From Sphingomonas azotifigens NBRC 15497 (GTDB lineage Bacteria; Pseudomonadota; Alphaproteobacteria; Sphingomonadales; Sphingomonadaceae): a stretch of DNA of 64,000 nt. The translations under genes and the position numbers were made by a program. Numbering within the stretch: position 1 is the first letter of the stretch; every line of letters starts with the position of its first letter. The notes below the pieces were generated by a model. The model did not search any database, was not told where the DNA came from, and worked only from the letters and a program-made list of their open reading frames with translations. The stretch is taken from positions 62,001-126,000 of the forward strand of contig NZ_BCTR01000001.1 of assembly GCF_002091475.1 (NCBI RefSeq), written 5' to 3'. Positions 8,467 through 17,376 of the stretch are shown piece after piece.

Positions 8467-10863
8467 TCATTGTTCGGGACGCAGCACGGGCAGTTCTTCG
8501 CGCCAGGCGGGCGTGTCGAACGTGACGTCGGCGGGCGGTGCCTCGCCAAGCAGGTTGCGGACGAAATAGTCGCGGAACTTGCGCCAGAAGAAGGGCTGGT
8601 AGACCGCGTGGGTGGTGTTGGGCAGCACCACCATGTCGACGTCGCGGCCGGCCCAGATCAGCGCGGTGGCGAGCTGGAAGCTTTCGGTGATCGGCACATT
8701 GTCGTCGATGTCGCCGTGGATCAGCAGCAGCTTGGCGCCGAGATTGGGTGCGGCGACCATGTTCGAGTTGCGCGCCCAGTCATTGGGGGTGGCGGCGCCC
8801 ATCGTCACCTCGGGCCACCAGGCCTTGTCGAGCCGCAGGTCGTGGTTGCCCGACGAGGCGACGCCGACCTTGAAGAAGCCCGGCCGGCGGATCACGAAGC
8901 GCGCGGTATCATAGCCGCCCGCCGAGCCGCCGAACACGCCGACGCGCGATAGGTCGAACTGCGGGTAGCGATCGGCCATCTGGCGGATCAGCGCGATATG
9001 ATCGTCGAGCCCGACTTCGCCGAGATTCTGATAGGCGTGCATGCGAAAGGCGCGTCCCCGGCGCGAGGTGCCGCGTCCGTCGATCGTCACCACGATCGCG
9101 CCAAGCTGGGCGACGCTGGAGCCGGGTGCGAACACCGTGCCGTTCCAGCTGACCGGCACCTGGGTGGTGGTGGGGCCGGTATAGACATTGTCGATCACCG
9201 GGTAGCTGCGGTTCGGATCGAACGCGACCGGACGGTAGATCATGCCGTAGATCGGCGTCTTGCCGTCGGCGGCGACGCCCTGGAACGGTTCGGGCAGACG
9301 GTATCCGCTGGCGAGCAGGGCGGAGGGATCGGCACGGCCGATTTCGGCGAGGATGCGGCCGTCCACCGCGCTGCGCACGACGGTGCGTGTCGGCAGTGCG
9401 GGCGTCGACATCGCGTCGATGAAGGTCTTGCCGTCGGGGGCCGTCACCACCTCGTGGTTGACCGGCTCGGGCGTGAGCAGCACCGGCTGTTCGCCGCGCA
9501 GGCTGACCCGGTAGAGCGCGCTGTAATAGGGGTTGCGGTCCTTCTCGCGGCCGACGCCGGTGACCAGGATCGCGCCCGCTGCCGCATCGACGTGATTGAC
9601 GGCGATCACTTCCCAGTCGCCGCGGGTGAGCGGGATGCCGCCTTGCGGATCGTCGGGACGGACCAGATAGAGCTGTGCCCAGCCGCTGCGTTCGGACACC
9701 GAAAGCTCCCCGCCCAGCTCGGGCGCGGGGCGCAGGAAGCTGGAGACGACCGACACGTTGGGCGTGAGCGCTTCGCGCGCCACCACCGCCGCCGCGCCGG
9801 TTTCCGGATCGGCCTGGTAGACGGCGACCTGCTTGTAGCCGCGCTCGGTCCATTGCGCGCGCACCTTGCCGCTCACCCAGTTCATGTCGGGGTCGGCGGG
9901 GTAGAGGATCGACTCGCTCGGGATGTCGAGCTTCACCGGCCGCGCCTTGCGGCGGCGGAGCGCCTCCTCGACATCGACCACGTAGCGCGTCGCCTGGGGC
10001 AGCTTCTCGGCGCCGGCAAGCGGGTAGATGTAGCGGAAGGTGCGCGGATAGATGCTGCCGGGCGGCGTTGCCTGGACGATGCCGAGCCGGATCACGTCGC
10101 GGGTATCGAGCCGCCAGGTGAGGATCCGCTTGCTGTCCGGCGACCAGCGGATCGACACCGGCATCTTGGGGTCTTCGGTACCTTGGGCGAGGATGTCCGC
10201 CAGCTGGGGGATGCCGCGGCCATAGGGCTGGTCGCGCGTGCCGTCCTCGGTCAGCGCCACCTCGCGGCCGCTCGCGACCTCGACGGCGAAGAGGTTGAAG
10301 TCGCGCGCGACGATGCGGAAGCGGCCGTCGGGCGAGAGCGCATCCTCGCCGTCCTGACCGCCCTTGGGGGCGGGGGTGAGGGTACCGTCCGCGGCCCAGA
10401 TCCAGCGCTTGCCGAACGCGCCGAACTGCAGCGTGGTGCCCGAGACCTGCGCGTCCTCGATCGGCAGCGCCGCGGGCTTGAGTGTCTGGCCGGTCGCCTT
10501 GGCGAGTGCGGCGGCAATCGCTGCCTCGGGCGCGAGGTCGCGCGACCGGCCGGTGGCGAGCTCGAAATAGGCGATGGACCGCTCGCCCTCGCGACCGTGG
10601 CGATAGACGATGCCTGCGCCATCGGTGGTATAGGCAGCGCGCAGGCTGCGATCGACGATCAGCTTGGAGAGCCCGTCCCCGAGATAGCGATCGGCCAGCG
10701 CATAGCGCGCCTCGATCGGCGCCGTCGCGGTGACCGGTGTTGCGGCTTGCGCGATGGCGAGCGGCGACAGCAGCGCCAGCGACGCAACGGCGATGCCGAG
10801 CCGGCTTGCCGACGCGCCACGCGCGCACAGGCTGGTGGTGCCGATCCGGTGCAATACAGGCAT
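8467..10863 (-). CDS. S9 family prolyl peptidase (DPP IV-like), exported
   Basis: A 798-residue protein with a signal peptide (about 1-39), a DPP IV-type beta-propeller (about 80-540) and a C-terminal alpha/beta hydrolase domain. The triad is visible: Ser647 in G-G-S-A-G-G, Asp720 in H-G-D-I-D-D-N and His752 in N-T-T-H-A. S9 enzymes cleave after proline, and DPP IV types remove X-Pro dipeptides. It starts at 10863 behind AAGGGGA; a longer frame upstream is non-coding. A promoter-like TTGACG-N17-TCTATC is 25-53 bp upstream. It shares the control region with the GH127 operon, fitting periplasmic breakdown of proline- or hydroxyproline-rich peptides. Confidence 0.93.
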   Translation of the reverse strand: MPVLHRIGTTSLCARGASASRLGIAVASLALLSPLAIAQAATPVTATAPIEARYALADRYLGDGLSKLIVDRSLRAAYTTDGAGIVYRHGREGERSIAYFELATGRSRDLAPEAAIAAALAKATGQTLKPAALPIEDAQVSGTTLQFGAFGKRWIWAADGTLTPAPKGGQDGEDALSPDGRFRIVARDFNLFAVEVASGREVALTEDGTRDQPYGRGIPQLADILAQGTEDPKMPVSIRWSPDSKRILTWRLDTRDVIRLGIVQATPPGSIYPRTFRYIYPLAGAEKLPQATRYVVDVEEALRRRKARPVKLDIPSESILYPADPDMNWVSGKVRAQWTERGYKQVAVYQADPETGAAAVVAREALTPNVSVVSSFLRPAPELGGELSVSERSGWAQLYLVRPDDPQGGIPLTRGDWEVIAVNHVDAAAGAILVTGVGREKDRNPYYSALYRVSLRGEQPVLLTPEPVNHEVVTAPDGKTFIDAMSTPALPTRTVVRSAVDGRILAEIGRADPSALLASGYRLPEPFQGVAADGKTPIYGMIYRPVAFDPNRSYPVIDNVYTGPTTTQVPVSWNGTVFAPGSSVAQLGAIVVTIDGRGTSRRGRAFRMHAYQNLGEVGLDDHIALIRQMADRYPQFDLSRVGVFGGSAGGYDTARFVIRRPGFFKVGVASSGNHDLRLDKAWWPEVTMGAATPNDWARNSNMVAAPNLGAKLLLIHGDIDDNVPITESFQLATALIWAGRDVDMVVLPNTTHAVYQPFFWRKFRDYFVRNLLGEAPPADVTFDTPAWREELPVLRPEQ

Positions 10864-10887
10864 GTGCGATCCCCTTCGTACCGCCGG

Positions 10888-10916
10888 GATAGACCATGGG
10901 ACTACCGGGGCGTCAA
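10888..10916 (-). promoter_or_regulatory. Promoter for the S9 peptidase-DUF5695 pair
   Basis: On the minus strand, TTGACG (10911-10916) and TCTATC (10888-10893) are 17 bases apart. Transcription would start near 10881, just ahead of the AAGGGGA ribosome site. The partial palindrome TATACGGTATA lies immediately upstream of the -35 box. Confidence 0.5.
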
Positions 10917-10922
10917 CAATAT

Positions 10923-10933
10923 TATACGGTATA
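10923..10933. promoter_or_regulatory. Palindrome TATAC-G-GTATA in the divergent promoter region
   Basis: An 11-base dyad, extended to a nearly symmetrical ATTATAC/GTATATAAT block. It lies between the two divergent promoters and resembles the GTATAC-centred sites at 2515-2526 and 10988-10999. It is probably a regulator site; it also contains a TATAAT on the plus strand. Confidence 0.4.
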
Positions 10934-10961
10934 TAATGGCCTGGCGTTGTGGAATGGGTGC

Positions 10962-10990
10962 TTGACCCTACGGACCGACCTTCGTAGATC
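10962..10990 (+). promoter_or_regulatory. Promoter for the GH127-Ldh2-DUF885 operon
   Basis: TTGACC (10962-10967) and TAGATC (10985-10990) are separated by 17 bases. The -10 box overlaps the perfect palindrome at 10988-10999, a position expected for repression. Confidence 0.45.
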
Positions 10991-10999
10991 GTATACGAT
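10988..10999. promoter_or_regulatory. Perfect palindrome ATCGTATACGAT, probable operator
   Basis: A 12-base perfect palindrome overlapping the -10/+1 region of the GH127 operon, 16 bp before its start codon. The GTATAC core is shared with the site next to the local GntR gene. GntR control is inferred; LacI- and TetR-type regulators can also use such dyads. Confidence 0.5.
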
Positions 11000-11015
11000 A
11001 TCAGGGGGACGAGAC

Positions 11016-13385
11016 ATGCGCCGCACGCGACGGGAAATCTTGGCAGGCACCGGCACGGTGCTGCTGGCAGCCGGCGCGGCACCGGCGGTGGCGCGTGCGG
11101 CCGCCGATGGTGCGTTGCCGGGCAAGCCCACACCGCTGCCCTTGACCGCGATCCGGCTGCGACCGTCCGATTATGCCACGGCGGTGGCGGTAAACCATCG
11201 CTATCTGCTTCGGCTCGAGCCCGATCGGCTGCTTCACAATTTCCGCAAATATGCCGGGCTTGAGCCCAAGGGCGCGCTCTATGGCGGGTGGGAGAGCGAC
11301 ACGATCGCCGGCCACACGCTCGGCCATTATCTCTCGGCGCTTGTGCTCACCTGGCAGCAGACCGGGGATGGCGAGATGCGGCGACGGGCCGATTACATCG
11401 TCGCCGAACTGGCCGAAGCGCAGGCGAAACGCGGCACCGGCTATGTCGGCGGGCTGGGGCGCAAGGGGCCGAACGGCACGATTGTCGACGGCGAGGCGAT
11501 CTTCCCCGAGATCATGCGCGGCGAGATCAAGTCGGGCGGGTTCGATCTCAACGGCTCCTGGTCGCCGCTCTATACCGTCCACAAGCTGTTCGCCGGGCTG
11601 CTCGACGTCCATGCGGGCTGGGGCAACCCGCAGGCGCTGCAGGTCACGCTGGGCCTTGCCGGCTATTTCGAGAAGGTGTTCGCCGCGCTCGACGACGCGC
11701 AGATGCAGCAGATGCTCGGCTGCGAATATGGCGGGCTGAACGAAAGCTATGCCGAGCTCTATGCCCGCACGCGCGACGCGCGCTGGATGGTGGTCGCCAA
11801 GCGGCTGTACGACAACCGGGTGCTCGACCCGCTCAAGGCACGCGAGGACAAGCTCGCCAACTTCCACGCCAACACCCAGGTGCCCAAGCTGATCGGGCTC
11901 GCGCGGATCCACGAGCTGACCGGCGATGCCGGCGATGCCACCGCTGCGCGCTTCTTCTGGGAGCGGGTGACGCAGCACCACAGCTTCGTGATCGGCGGCA
12001 ATGCGGATCGCGAATATTTCGCCGCCCCGGACAGCATCGCCCAGCACATCACCGACCAGACGTGCGAGCACTGCAACACCTACAACATGCTCAAGCTGAC
12101 CAGCCATCTGTTCGCCTGGCAGCCGGACGGCGCGCTGTTCGACTATTATGAGCGCGCCCACCTCAACCATGTGATGGCGCAGCAAAACCCGAAGAATGGC
12201 GGCTTCACCTACATGACCCCGCTGATGAGCGGCGCCGAGCGCGGCTTCTCGACCGCCGACGACGATGCCTTCTGGTGCTGCGTCGGATCGGGGATGGAAA
12301 GCCACGCCAAGCATGGCGAGGCGGCGTTCTGGGAAGGCGAGGGCGCGTTCCTCGTCAATCTCTACATCCCGGCCGAGATCGACTGGAAGGCGCGCGGGGC
12401 GAAACTCGTGCTCGACACCGCCTACCCGTTCGAAGGCACGGCGACGCTGACGCTGGCGCGGCTCGCCCGGCCAGGCCGTTTCCCGCTGGCACTGCGCGTG
12501 CCGGGCTGGGCGAGCGGCAAGGCGATCGTGACGGTGAACGGCAAACCGGCGGGCGCGACCTTCGAGCGCGGCTATGCGATCGTCACGCGCAGCTGGAAGG
12601 CCGGCGACGCGCTGGCGATCACCCTGCCGATGGCGCTGCGGCTGGAGGCGACACCGGGCGACGACAGCGTCGTTGCGGTGCTGCGCGGCCCGATGGTGCT
12701 CGCCGGCGACATGGGCTCCAACGCCCCCCAGCCCTGGAACGGCACCGATCCCGCACTGGTCGGGCAGGACCTGCTCGCCGCCTTCGCCCCCACGGCGGTG
12801 CCGGCGGTGTACGAGACCAGGGGCGTGGTGCGGCCCGGCGACCTGCGCTTCGTGCCCTTCTACCGGCAATATGCGCGGCGCAGCGCCGTCTATTTCAAGC
12901 GCTTCACCGAGAGCCAGTGGAAGACCGAGGAAGCCGCCTTCCTCGCCGAGCAGGCCCGGCTGAAGGACGTGGCGGCGCGTTCGGTGGACGTGATGCATCT
13001 CGGCGAGATGCAGCCCGAGCGCGACCATGACCTGCGCTCGGAGATTTCCTACCCCGTCTCCTATCGCGGGCGGCAGGGACGCGATGCACGCTCGGGCGGC
13101 TATTTCGACTTCACGATGAAGGTGAAGGACGGCCCGTTGCTGCTCCAGGCAACCTATTGGGGCGGCGAGCGCGACCGCGATTTCGACATCCTGGTCGACG
13201 GCGTGAAGATCGCCACCCAGCACCTCAACGACCGCGAAAACCCGGGCAGGTTCTACGACGTCACCTATCCGCTGCCCGAGGCGCTGACCAGGGGCAAGAA
13301 GAGCGTGCGCGTCCGCTTTGTGCCGCACGACCGCAACACCGCCGGGCCGGTGTTCGGCGTGGTGCTGTTCACCGCCAAGCCGTGA
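11016..13385 (+). CDS. GH127-type beta-L-arabinofuranosidase (DUF1680 family), exported
   Basis: A 789-residue protein with a twin-arginine-like signal peptide (R-R-T-R-R-E-I-L-A-G, about 1-28). The centre carries the family's unusual cysteine chemistry: W-C-C-V-G-S-G-M-E with Cys421 as nucleophile and Cys422, plus C-E-H-C with Glu351 and Cys353 as the other zinc ligands, by analogy with Bifidobacterium HypBA1. Glu333 in R-E-Y-F is the likely acid/base. HypBA1 removes beta-L-arabinofuranose from hydroxyproline-linked oligosaccharides of extensin. GH146 is a close relative and an alternative. The start at 11016 follows AGGGGGAC. First gene of a coupled operon. Confidence 0.92.
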   Translation: MRRTRREILAGTGTVLLAAGAAPAVARAAADGALPGKPTPLPLTAIRLRPSDYATAVAVNHRYLLRLEPDRLLHNFRKYAGLEPKGALYGGWESDTIAGHTLGHYLSALVLTWQQTGDGEMRRRADYIVAELAEAQAKRGTGYVGGLGRKGPNGTIVDGEAIFPEIMRGEIKSGGFDLNGSWSPLYTVHKLFAGLLDVHAGWGNPQALQVTLGLAGYFEKVFAALDDAQMQQMLGCEYGGLNESYAELYARTRDARWMVVAKRLYDNRVLDPLKAREDKLANFHANTQVPKLIGLARIHELTGDAGDATAARFFWERVTQHHSFVIGGNADREYFAAPDSIAQHITDQTCEHCNTYNMLKLTSHLFAWQPDGALFDYYERAHLNHVMAQQNPKNGGFTYMTPLMSGAERGFSTADDDAFWCCVGSGMESHAKHGEAAFWEGEGAFLVNLYIPAEIDWKARGAKLVLDTAYPFEGTATLTLARLARPGRFPLALRVPGWASGKAIVTVNGKPAGATFERGYAIVTRSWKAGDALAITLPMALRLEATPGDDSVVAVLRGPMVLAGDMGSNAPQPWNGTDPALVGQDLLAAFAPTAVPAVYETRGVVRPGDLRFVPFYRQYARRSAVYFKRFTESQWKTEEAAFLAEQARLKDVAARSVDVMHLGEMQPERDHDLRSEISYPVSYRGRQGRDARSGGYFDFTMKVKDGPLLLQATYWGGERDRDFDILVDGVKIATQHLNDRENPGRFYDVTYPLPEALTRGKKSVRVRFVPHDRNTAGPVFGVVLFTAKP

Positions 13386-14425
13386 GCGCCGCTGCCGGGG
13401 AACAGGGCGTCGCACTGACGCTCGACGGGGTCGGTGCGCTGGCGCGGCGGGTCCTGCGCGCCGCCGGCCTGGCCGAGGACCATGCCGAAGCGGTCGCCGC
13501 GACGATGGTGGCGGGCGAGCGGGACGGCTGCGCCTCGCACGGCATCTATCGGCTGCTCGTCGCGGCGAACACCATCGCCAAAGGCAGGGTGGTGCGCGAT
13601 GCCGTGCCGGTGCTCGCCGAGCCGGCCAGGGCGCTGGCCAAGGTGGACGGCGGCGGCGGCTTCGCCCAGCTGGCCTTCGAGCGGGGCAAGCCTGCGCTGA
13701 TCGCCAAGGCGCGCGCCTTCGGCATCGCGGCGCTGGCGCTGAACAATGTCGTCCACTTCGCGGCGCTCTGGCCGGAAGTGGAAGCGCTGGCGGGCGAGGG
13801 ACTGGTGGCGCTGGCCTTCACCCCCAGCCATGCCTGGGTCGCGCCCGCCGGCGGCACCCGGCCGGTGTTCGGCACCAATCCGATCGCCTTTGGCTGGCCG
13901 CGACCCGCGCCGCAGCCGCCCTTCGTCTTCGATTTCGCCACCAGCATGGTTGCGCGCGGCGAGATCGAGCTGCACCGCCGCGCCGGCAAGCCGGTGCCCG
14001 CGGACTGGGGCATCGATGCCGAGGGCCGCCCGACCACCGACCCGGTCGCGATCCTGGACGGCGCAATGCGCACCTTTGGCGGGCACAAGGGATCGGCGCT
14101 CGCGACGATGGTCGAGCTGATCGCCGGGCCGCTGATCGGCGACCTGACCAGCGCGGAATCGATCGCGGCCGATGGCGGCGCCGGCGCCTCGCCGCTGGGC
14201 GGCGAACTGATCGTCGCGATCGACCCCGCCGGCTTCCTGGGCGACGCCGTTGCCGACCATCGCGCCCGCGCCGAGGCGATGTTCGATGCCATCGAGGCGC
14301 AGGGGGCAAGGCTGCCCTCGTCGCGCCGCTACGCCGCGCGCGCCCGCAGCCTTGCCGAGGGCGTGCGCATCCCCGACAAGCTCTATGCCGATATCCTGGC
14401 GCTGGAAGCGAACCTTACCGCATGA
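13382..14425 (+). CDS. Ldh2/malate dehydrogenase family NAD(P)-dependent oxidoreductase (possible delta1-pyrroline-2-carboxylate reductase)
   Basis: A 347-residue protein beginning at a GTG that overlaps the GH127 stop (GTGA), which indicates translational coupling. D-G-C-A-S-H-G-I-Y-R near residue 44, G-T-N-P-I-A-F-G-W-P and F-G-G-H-K-G-S-A-L are signatures of the YlbC/LdhII (Ldh2) fold. Members include malate, sulfolactate and ureidoglycolate dehydrogenases and the DpkA/LhpD delta1-pyrroline-2-carboxylate reductases of the trans-3-hydroxyproline pathway. Given the neighbours, reduction of a pyrroline carboxylate to an L-proline is the best guess. Substrate specificity cannot be told from these motifs. 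Confidence 0.87.
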   Translation: MSAAAGEQGVALTLDGVGALARRVLRAAGLAEDHAEAVAATMVAGERDGCASHGIYRLLVAANTIAKGRVVRDAVPVLAEPARALAKVDGGGGFAQLAFERGKPALIAKARAFGIAALALNNVVHFAALWPEVEALAGEGLVALAFTPSHAWVAPAGGTRPVFGTNPIAFGWPRPAPQPPFVFDFATSMVARGEIELHRRAGKPVPADWGIDAEGRPTTDPVAILDGAMRTFGGHKGSALATMVELIAGPLIGDLTSAESIAADGGAGASPLGGELIVAIDPAGFLGDAVADHRARAEAMFDAIEAQGARLPSSRRYAARARSLAEGVRIPDKLYADILALEANLTA

Positions 14426-16173
14426 AACCGATCCTTCTCCTCTCTGCCGCCCTGCTCGCCACCGCCGCCGCGCCGGCGCCCAAGCCGGCCCGTTCGGTGA
14501 GTGCCGACGCGAAGCTCAAGGCGATCATCGACGTCGAGTACAAGTGGCGCACGACCCAGCAGGGCCCCGGCGAGGACAATCGGGCGACGCAGGGGGGGCT
14601 GCCCAATGTCGGGCCCGCGGCGCAGGCCGCTCGGCTCGCGCGCTGGATGGCGGTGTCGCGCCAGCTCGCGGCGATCGACCCGGCGAAACTGACGCCGAAG
14701 GGGCGGGTCGACTATCTGGTCTACAAGGGCCAGATCGACGCGCTGCTCGCGGAACAGCGCTTCCGCGACTATGAAAAGCCGCTCACCTCCGACACCAGCT
14801 TCTGGAGCGACATCGCCGGCGCGGCGCGCGATGCCTTTGTCCGCGAGGACCAGTACCGCGCGTACATCAAGACGCTGCGCAGCATGCCGCGCTATTTCGA
14901 CCAGAACATCGCCAACATGCGCGCCGGGCTTGCCCGCGGCTTCACGCCCCCCAAGGTGACGCTGACCGGCCGCGACATGGGCGTGGCGCAGGTCGTCGAG
15001 GCACCGGTCGAGCAGAATCTCTACTACACCCCGTTCCAGAAATTCCCGGGCGCGATCCCCGCCGCGGTGCAGGCCGAACTGCGGCGCGAGGGCGCGGCGG
15101 CGATCCGCGAGGCGGTGATCCCGGCGCACCAGACGCTGCTCGCGTTCCTGCGCAAGGAGTATATCCCCGGCGCGCGCACGGCGCTGGCGGCGACCGAACT
15201 GCCCGACGGCAAGGCCTATTATCAGTCGAAGATCCGCGAATATGTGACGCGCGACATGACCGCCGAGCAGGTCCATGCCGTCGGTCTGCGCGAGGTGGCC
15301 AAGATCCGCGCCGAGATGCTGACGGTGAAGGCGCAGGCCAAGTTCGACGGCGACCTGCCCGCTTTCCTCAACTTCCTGCGCACCGATCCGCAATTCTACG
15401 CCAAGACCCCGCAGGAACTGCTCTACCACGCCGCCTGGGCGGCCAAGCAGTTCGACGGCAAGGCCGGGCAATATTTCGGCCATCTGCCGCGCCGCCGCTT
15501 CGCGATCGTGCCGGTGCCCGACGATCTTGCGCCCTTTTATACCGGCGGGCGCGGCGGGCCGGGGATCTATCTGGTCAACACCTACGATCTGAAGTCGCGG
15601 CCCTTCTACCAGCTGACCGCACTGACTCTCCACGAGAGCGCACCGGGCCACGCCTTCCAGATGCCGCTGGCGAACGAGAACAAGGATCTGCCGCCGTTCC
15701 GCCGCGACACCTATCTCTCCGCCTATGGCGAGGGCTGGGCGCTCTATTCGGAGAAGCTCGGCGTCGAGATGGGGATGTACGAGACGCCCTACGACCAGTT
15801 CGGCATGCTGAGCTACCAGATGTGGCGCGCGGCGCGGCTGGTGGTCGATACCGGCATTCACGCGATGGGCTGGACCCGCGAACAGGCGCAGGCGTTCCTG
15901 CGCGACAACACCGCGCTCAGCGACCACGAGATCGAGACCGAGGTCGATCGCTACATCGCCTGGCCGGGACAGGCGCTGAGCTACTACATGGGCGAGCTGG
16001 CATTTGTGGAAGCCCGGGCGCGCGCCGAGAAGGCGCTGGGGCCGAAGTTCAACATCCGTGCCTGGCACGATGCGATGCTGCAACTGGGGTCGGTGCCGCT
16101 GACCGTGATCGACAGCCGCACCGACCAGTTCATCCGCGAGGGCGGCAAGGGACCCTATCCCGACGAGGAATGA
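14422..16173 (+). CDS. DUF885 family zinc metallopeptidase, exported
   Basis: A 583-residue protein overlapping the Ldh2 stop as ATGA. It has a short signal peptide (about 1-19). The zinc motif H-E-S-A-P-G-H (His404, Glu405, His410) and the downstream Glu437 in Y-G-E-G-W-A are the hallmarks of DUF885 peptidases. These cleave peptides by a gluzincin-like mechanism; specificity is poorly known. As third gene of the GH127 operon it probably helps digest the peptide backbone exposed after arabinose removal. Its end is only 22 bp from the convergent AraC gene. Confidence 0.9.
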   Translation: MKPILLLSAALLATAAAPAPKPARSVSADAKLKAIIDVEYKWRTTQQGPGEDNRATQGGLPNVGPAAQAARLARWMAVSRQLAAIDPAKLTPKGRVDYLVYKGQIDALLAEQRFRDYEKPLTSDTSFWSDIAGAARDAFVREDQYRAYIKTLRSMPRYFDQNIANMRAGLARGFTPPKVTLTGRDMGVAQVVEAPVEQNLYYTPFQKFPGAIPAAVQAELRREGAAAIREAVIPAHQTLLAFLRKEYIPGARTALAATELPDGKAYYQSKIREYVTRDMTAEQVHAVGLREVAKIRAEMLTVKAQAKFDGDLPAFLNFLRTDPQFYAKTPQELLYHAAWAAKQFDGKAGQYFGHLPRRRFAIVPVPDDLAPFYTGGRGGPGIYLVNTYDLKSRPFYQLTALTLHESAPGHAFQMPLANENKDLPPFRRDTYLSAYGEGWALYSEKLGVEMGMYETPYDQFGMLSYQMWRAARLVVDTGIHAMGWTREQAQAFLRDNTALSDHEIETEVDRYIAWPGQALSYYMGELAFVEARARAEKALGPKFNIRAWHDAMLQLGSVPLTVIDSRTDQFIREGGKGPYPDEE

Positions 16174-16194
16174 TCCGCTGCCTCTCGGCGGCAA

Positions 16195-17190
16195 TCAGCG
16201 GCGGGCCGTCGCCAGATGGTCGTGCACCCCCTCGCCGGGCGCGAGCGTGAGATCGGCGAGGACGTGCGTCGCCGAGACGACCTGCCATGCGTGGGCGTCT
16301 TCAGACACTGCCCGGGGCGACCGCAACCGCCCGATGTCGCGGAGGGGTGGAGCGCCGAACAGGCGGCGATATTCGCGGCTGAACTGCGATGGGCTGTCAT
16401 AGCCGACGCGGAAGCCCGCTTCTGCCGCGTCAAGCCGGTCGGCCAGCATCAGCGCCCGGGCTTCCTGCAACCGCAGCTGCTTCTGATATTGCAGCGGGGT
16501 CATCGCGGTGGTGCGGCGGAAATGGTCGTGGAAGCTCGACAGGCTCATGCCGGCAAGGGCTGCAAGCTGCGGCCCGCTGAACGGCTCGCGGAAATGGGCC
16601 TTGAGCCAGGCAATGGCCTGGGCGATCTGGCCGATGCGGCTTTCGCTGCTGGCGATCGCGCGCAGCATGCCGCCGCCCGGCCCGGTCATCAGCCGCACCA
16701 GCAATTCCCGCTCGATCAGCGGCGCGAGCAGCGGCGCGTTCGCCGGATCGCCGAGCAGCGCCGTCAGCCGGGTTGCCGCGTCGATCAGTTCCGGCGTCAT
16801 CGGGTGTAGCGTCATTGCGGCGCCATCCGCCGCGGCCGCCGATGGGGGCGGCAGGGTCAGCGCGATCTCCGAGAGCAGGGCGGGGTCGAGATAGAGGCAG
16901 AAGCAGAGATAGGGCGCATCCGCGCTGGCCTGCGTCACGGCGCCGGTGATCGGCAGGTCGAGCGAAGCGACGAGATAGCTGGCAGGGCCATAATCGATCA
17001 CGGCGTTGCCGAGCAGCACGCGCTTGCCCCCCTGCGCGATGATGCACAGCGCCGGGCGCTGGACCATATGCACCGGCTCGCCGCTCTGGCCCGAGCGGAC
17101 CAGCGCAAGGCGCGGGATGGACGTGTCAAGGATGCCGTCGCGCTCGGCATATCGGGCAATCTGCCCCGCCAGTTCCCGATGCGCCATCAT
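16195..17190 (-). CDS. AraC-family transcriptional regulator
   Basis: A 331-residue protein. The N-terminal half is an AraC-type cupin-like ligand domain (AraC_N type: V-Q-R-P-A-L-C-I-I-A-Q-G near residue 42). The C-terminal third has two helix-turn-helix motifs (L-A-A-L-A-G-M-S-L-S-S-F-H and F-R-V-G-Y-D-S-P-S-Q-F-S-R-E-Y). It diverges from the SDR gene at 17377, which it probably controls. A paralogue of the same type starts at 63487, also beside an SDR gene. Start at 17190 or the adjacent ATG at 17187. Confidence 0.93.
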   Translation of the reverse strand: MMAHRELAGQIARYAERDGILDTSIPRLALVRSGQSGEPVHMVQRPALCIIAQGGKRVLLGNAVIDYGPASYLVASLDLPITGAVTQASADAPYLCFCLYLDPALLSEIALTLPPPSAAAADGAAMTLHPMTPELIDAATRLTALLGDPANAPLLAPLIERELLVRLMTGPGGGMLRAIASSESRIGQIAQAIAWLKAHFREPFSGPQLAALAGMSLSSFHDHFRRTTAMTPLQYQKQLRLQEARALMLADRLDAAEAGFRVGYDSPSQFSREYRRLFGAPPLRDIGRLRSPRAVSEDAHAWQVVSATHVLADLTLAPGEGVHDHLATARR

Positions 17191-17211
17191 CGCCTTTCTC
17201 CCCTTGGTTCA

Positions 17212-17245
17212 GATCGGCAACCTAGAGGGCTGGTGGCTACCGATC
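17212..17245. promoter_or_regulatory. Inverted repeat in the AraC/SDR intergenic region
   Basis: GATCGGCAACC at 17212-17222 is mirrored by GGCTACCGATC at 17235-17245, matching at 9 of 11 positions with a 12-base spacer. It lies 22 bp upstream of the AraC gene. A binding site for that regulator is the simplest reading. Confidence 0.4.
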
Positions 17246-17376
17246 CAGCCCGCACCTGCTGATCTGGAATATCGTGCAATCATTCCGCACGACCGTTCTA
17301 CCGCCCGCCGACCCTATCGCGGCATTCAGGGGACGTCGGATCGAGGGTTCGGTCCGTCTGAACCGGAGCGACTATC

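Noticed and set aside
6098..8569. Long plus-strand open frame (823 codons) across the DUF5695 gene
   Set aside because: It is antisense to a gene with a signal peptide and coupled neighbours, and its translation is Arg/Gly/Asp-rich with no family match.
8998..10965. Plus-strand open frame of 655 codons across the S9 peptidase
   Set aside because: Antisense shadow without any recognisable domain.
11001..13415. Minus-strand open frame of 804 codons across the GH127 gene
   Set aside because: A shadow of the GC-rich GH127 frame; the GH127 frame holds the catalytic motifs and has the ribosome site.
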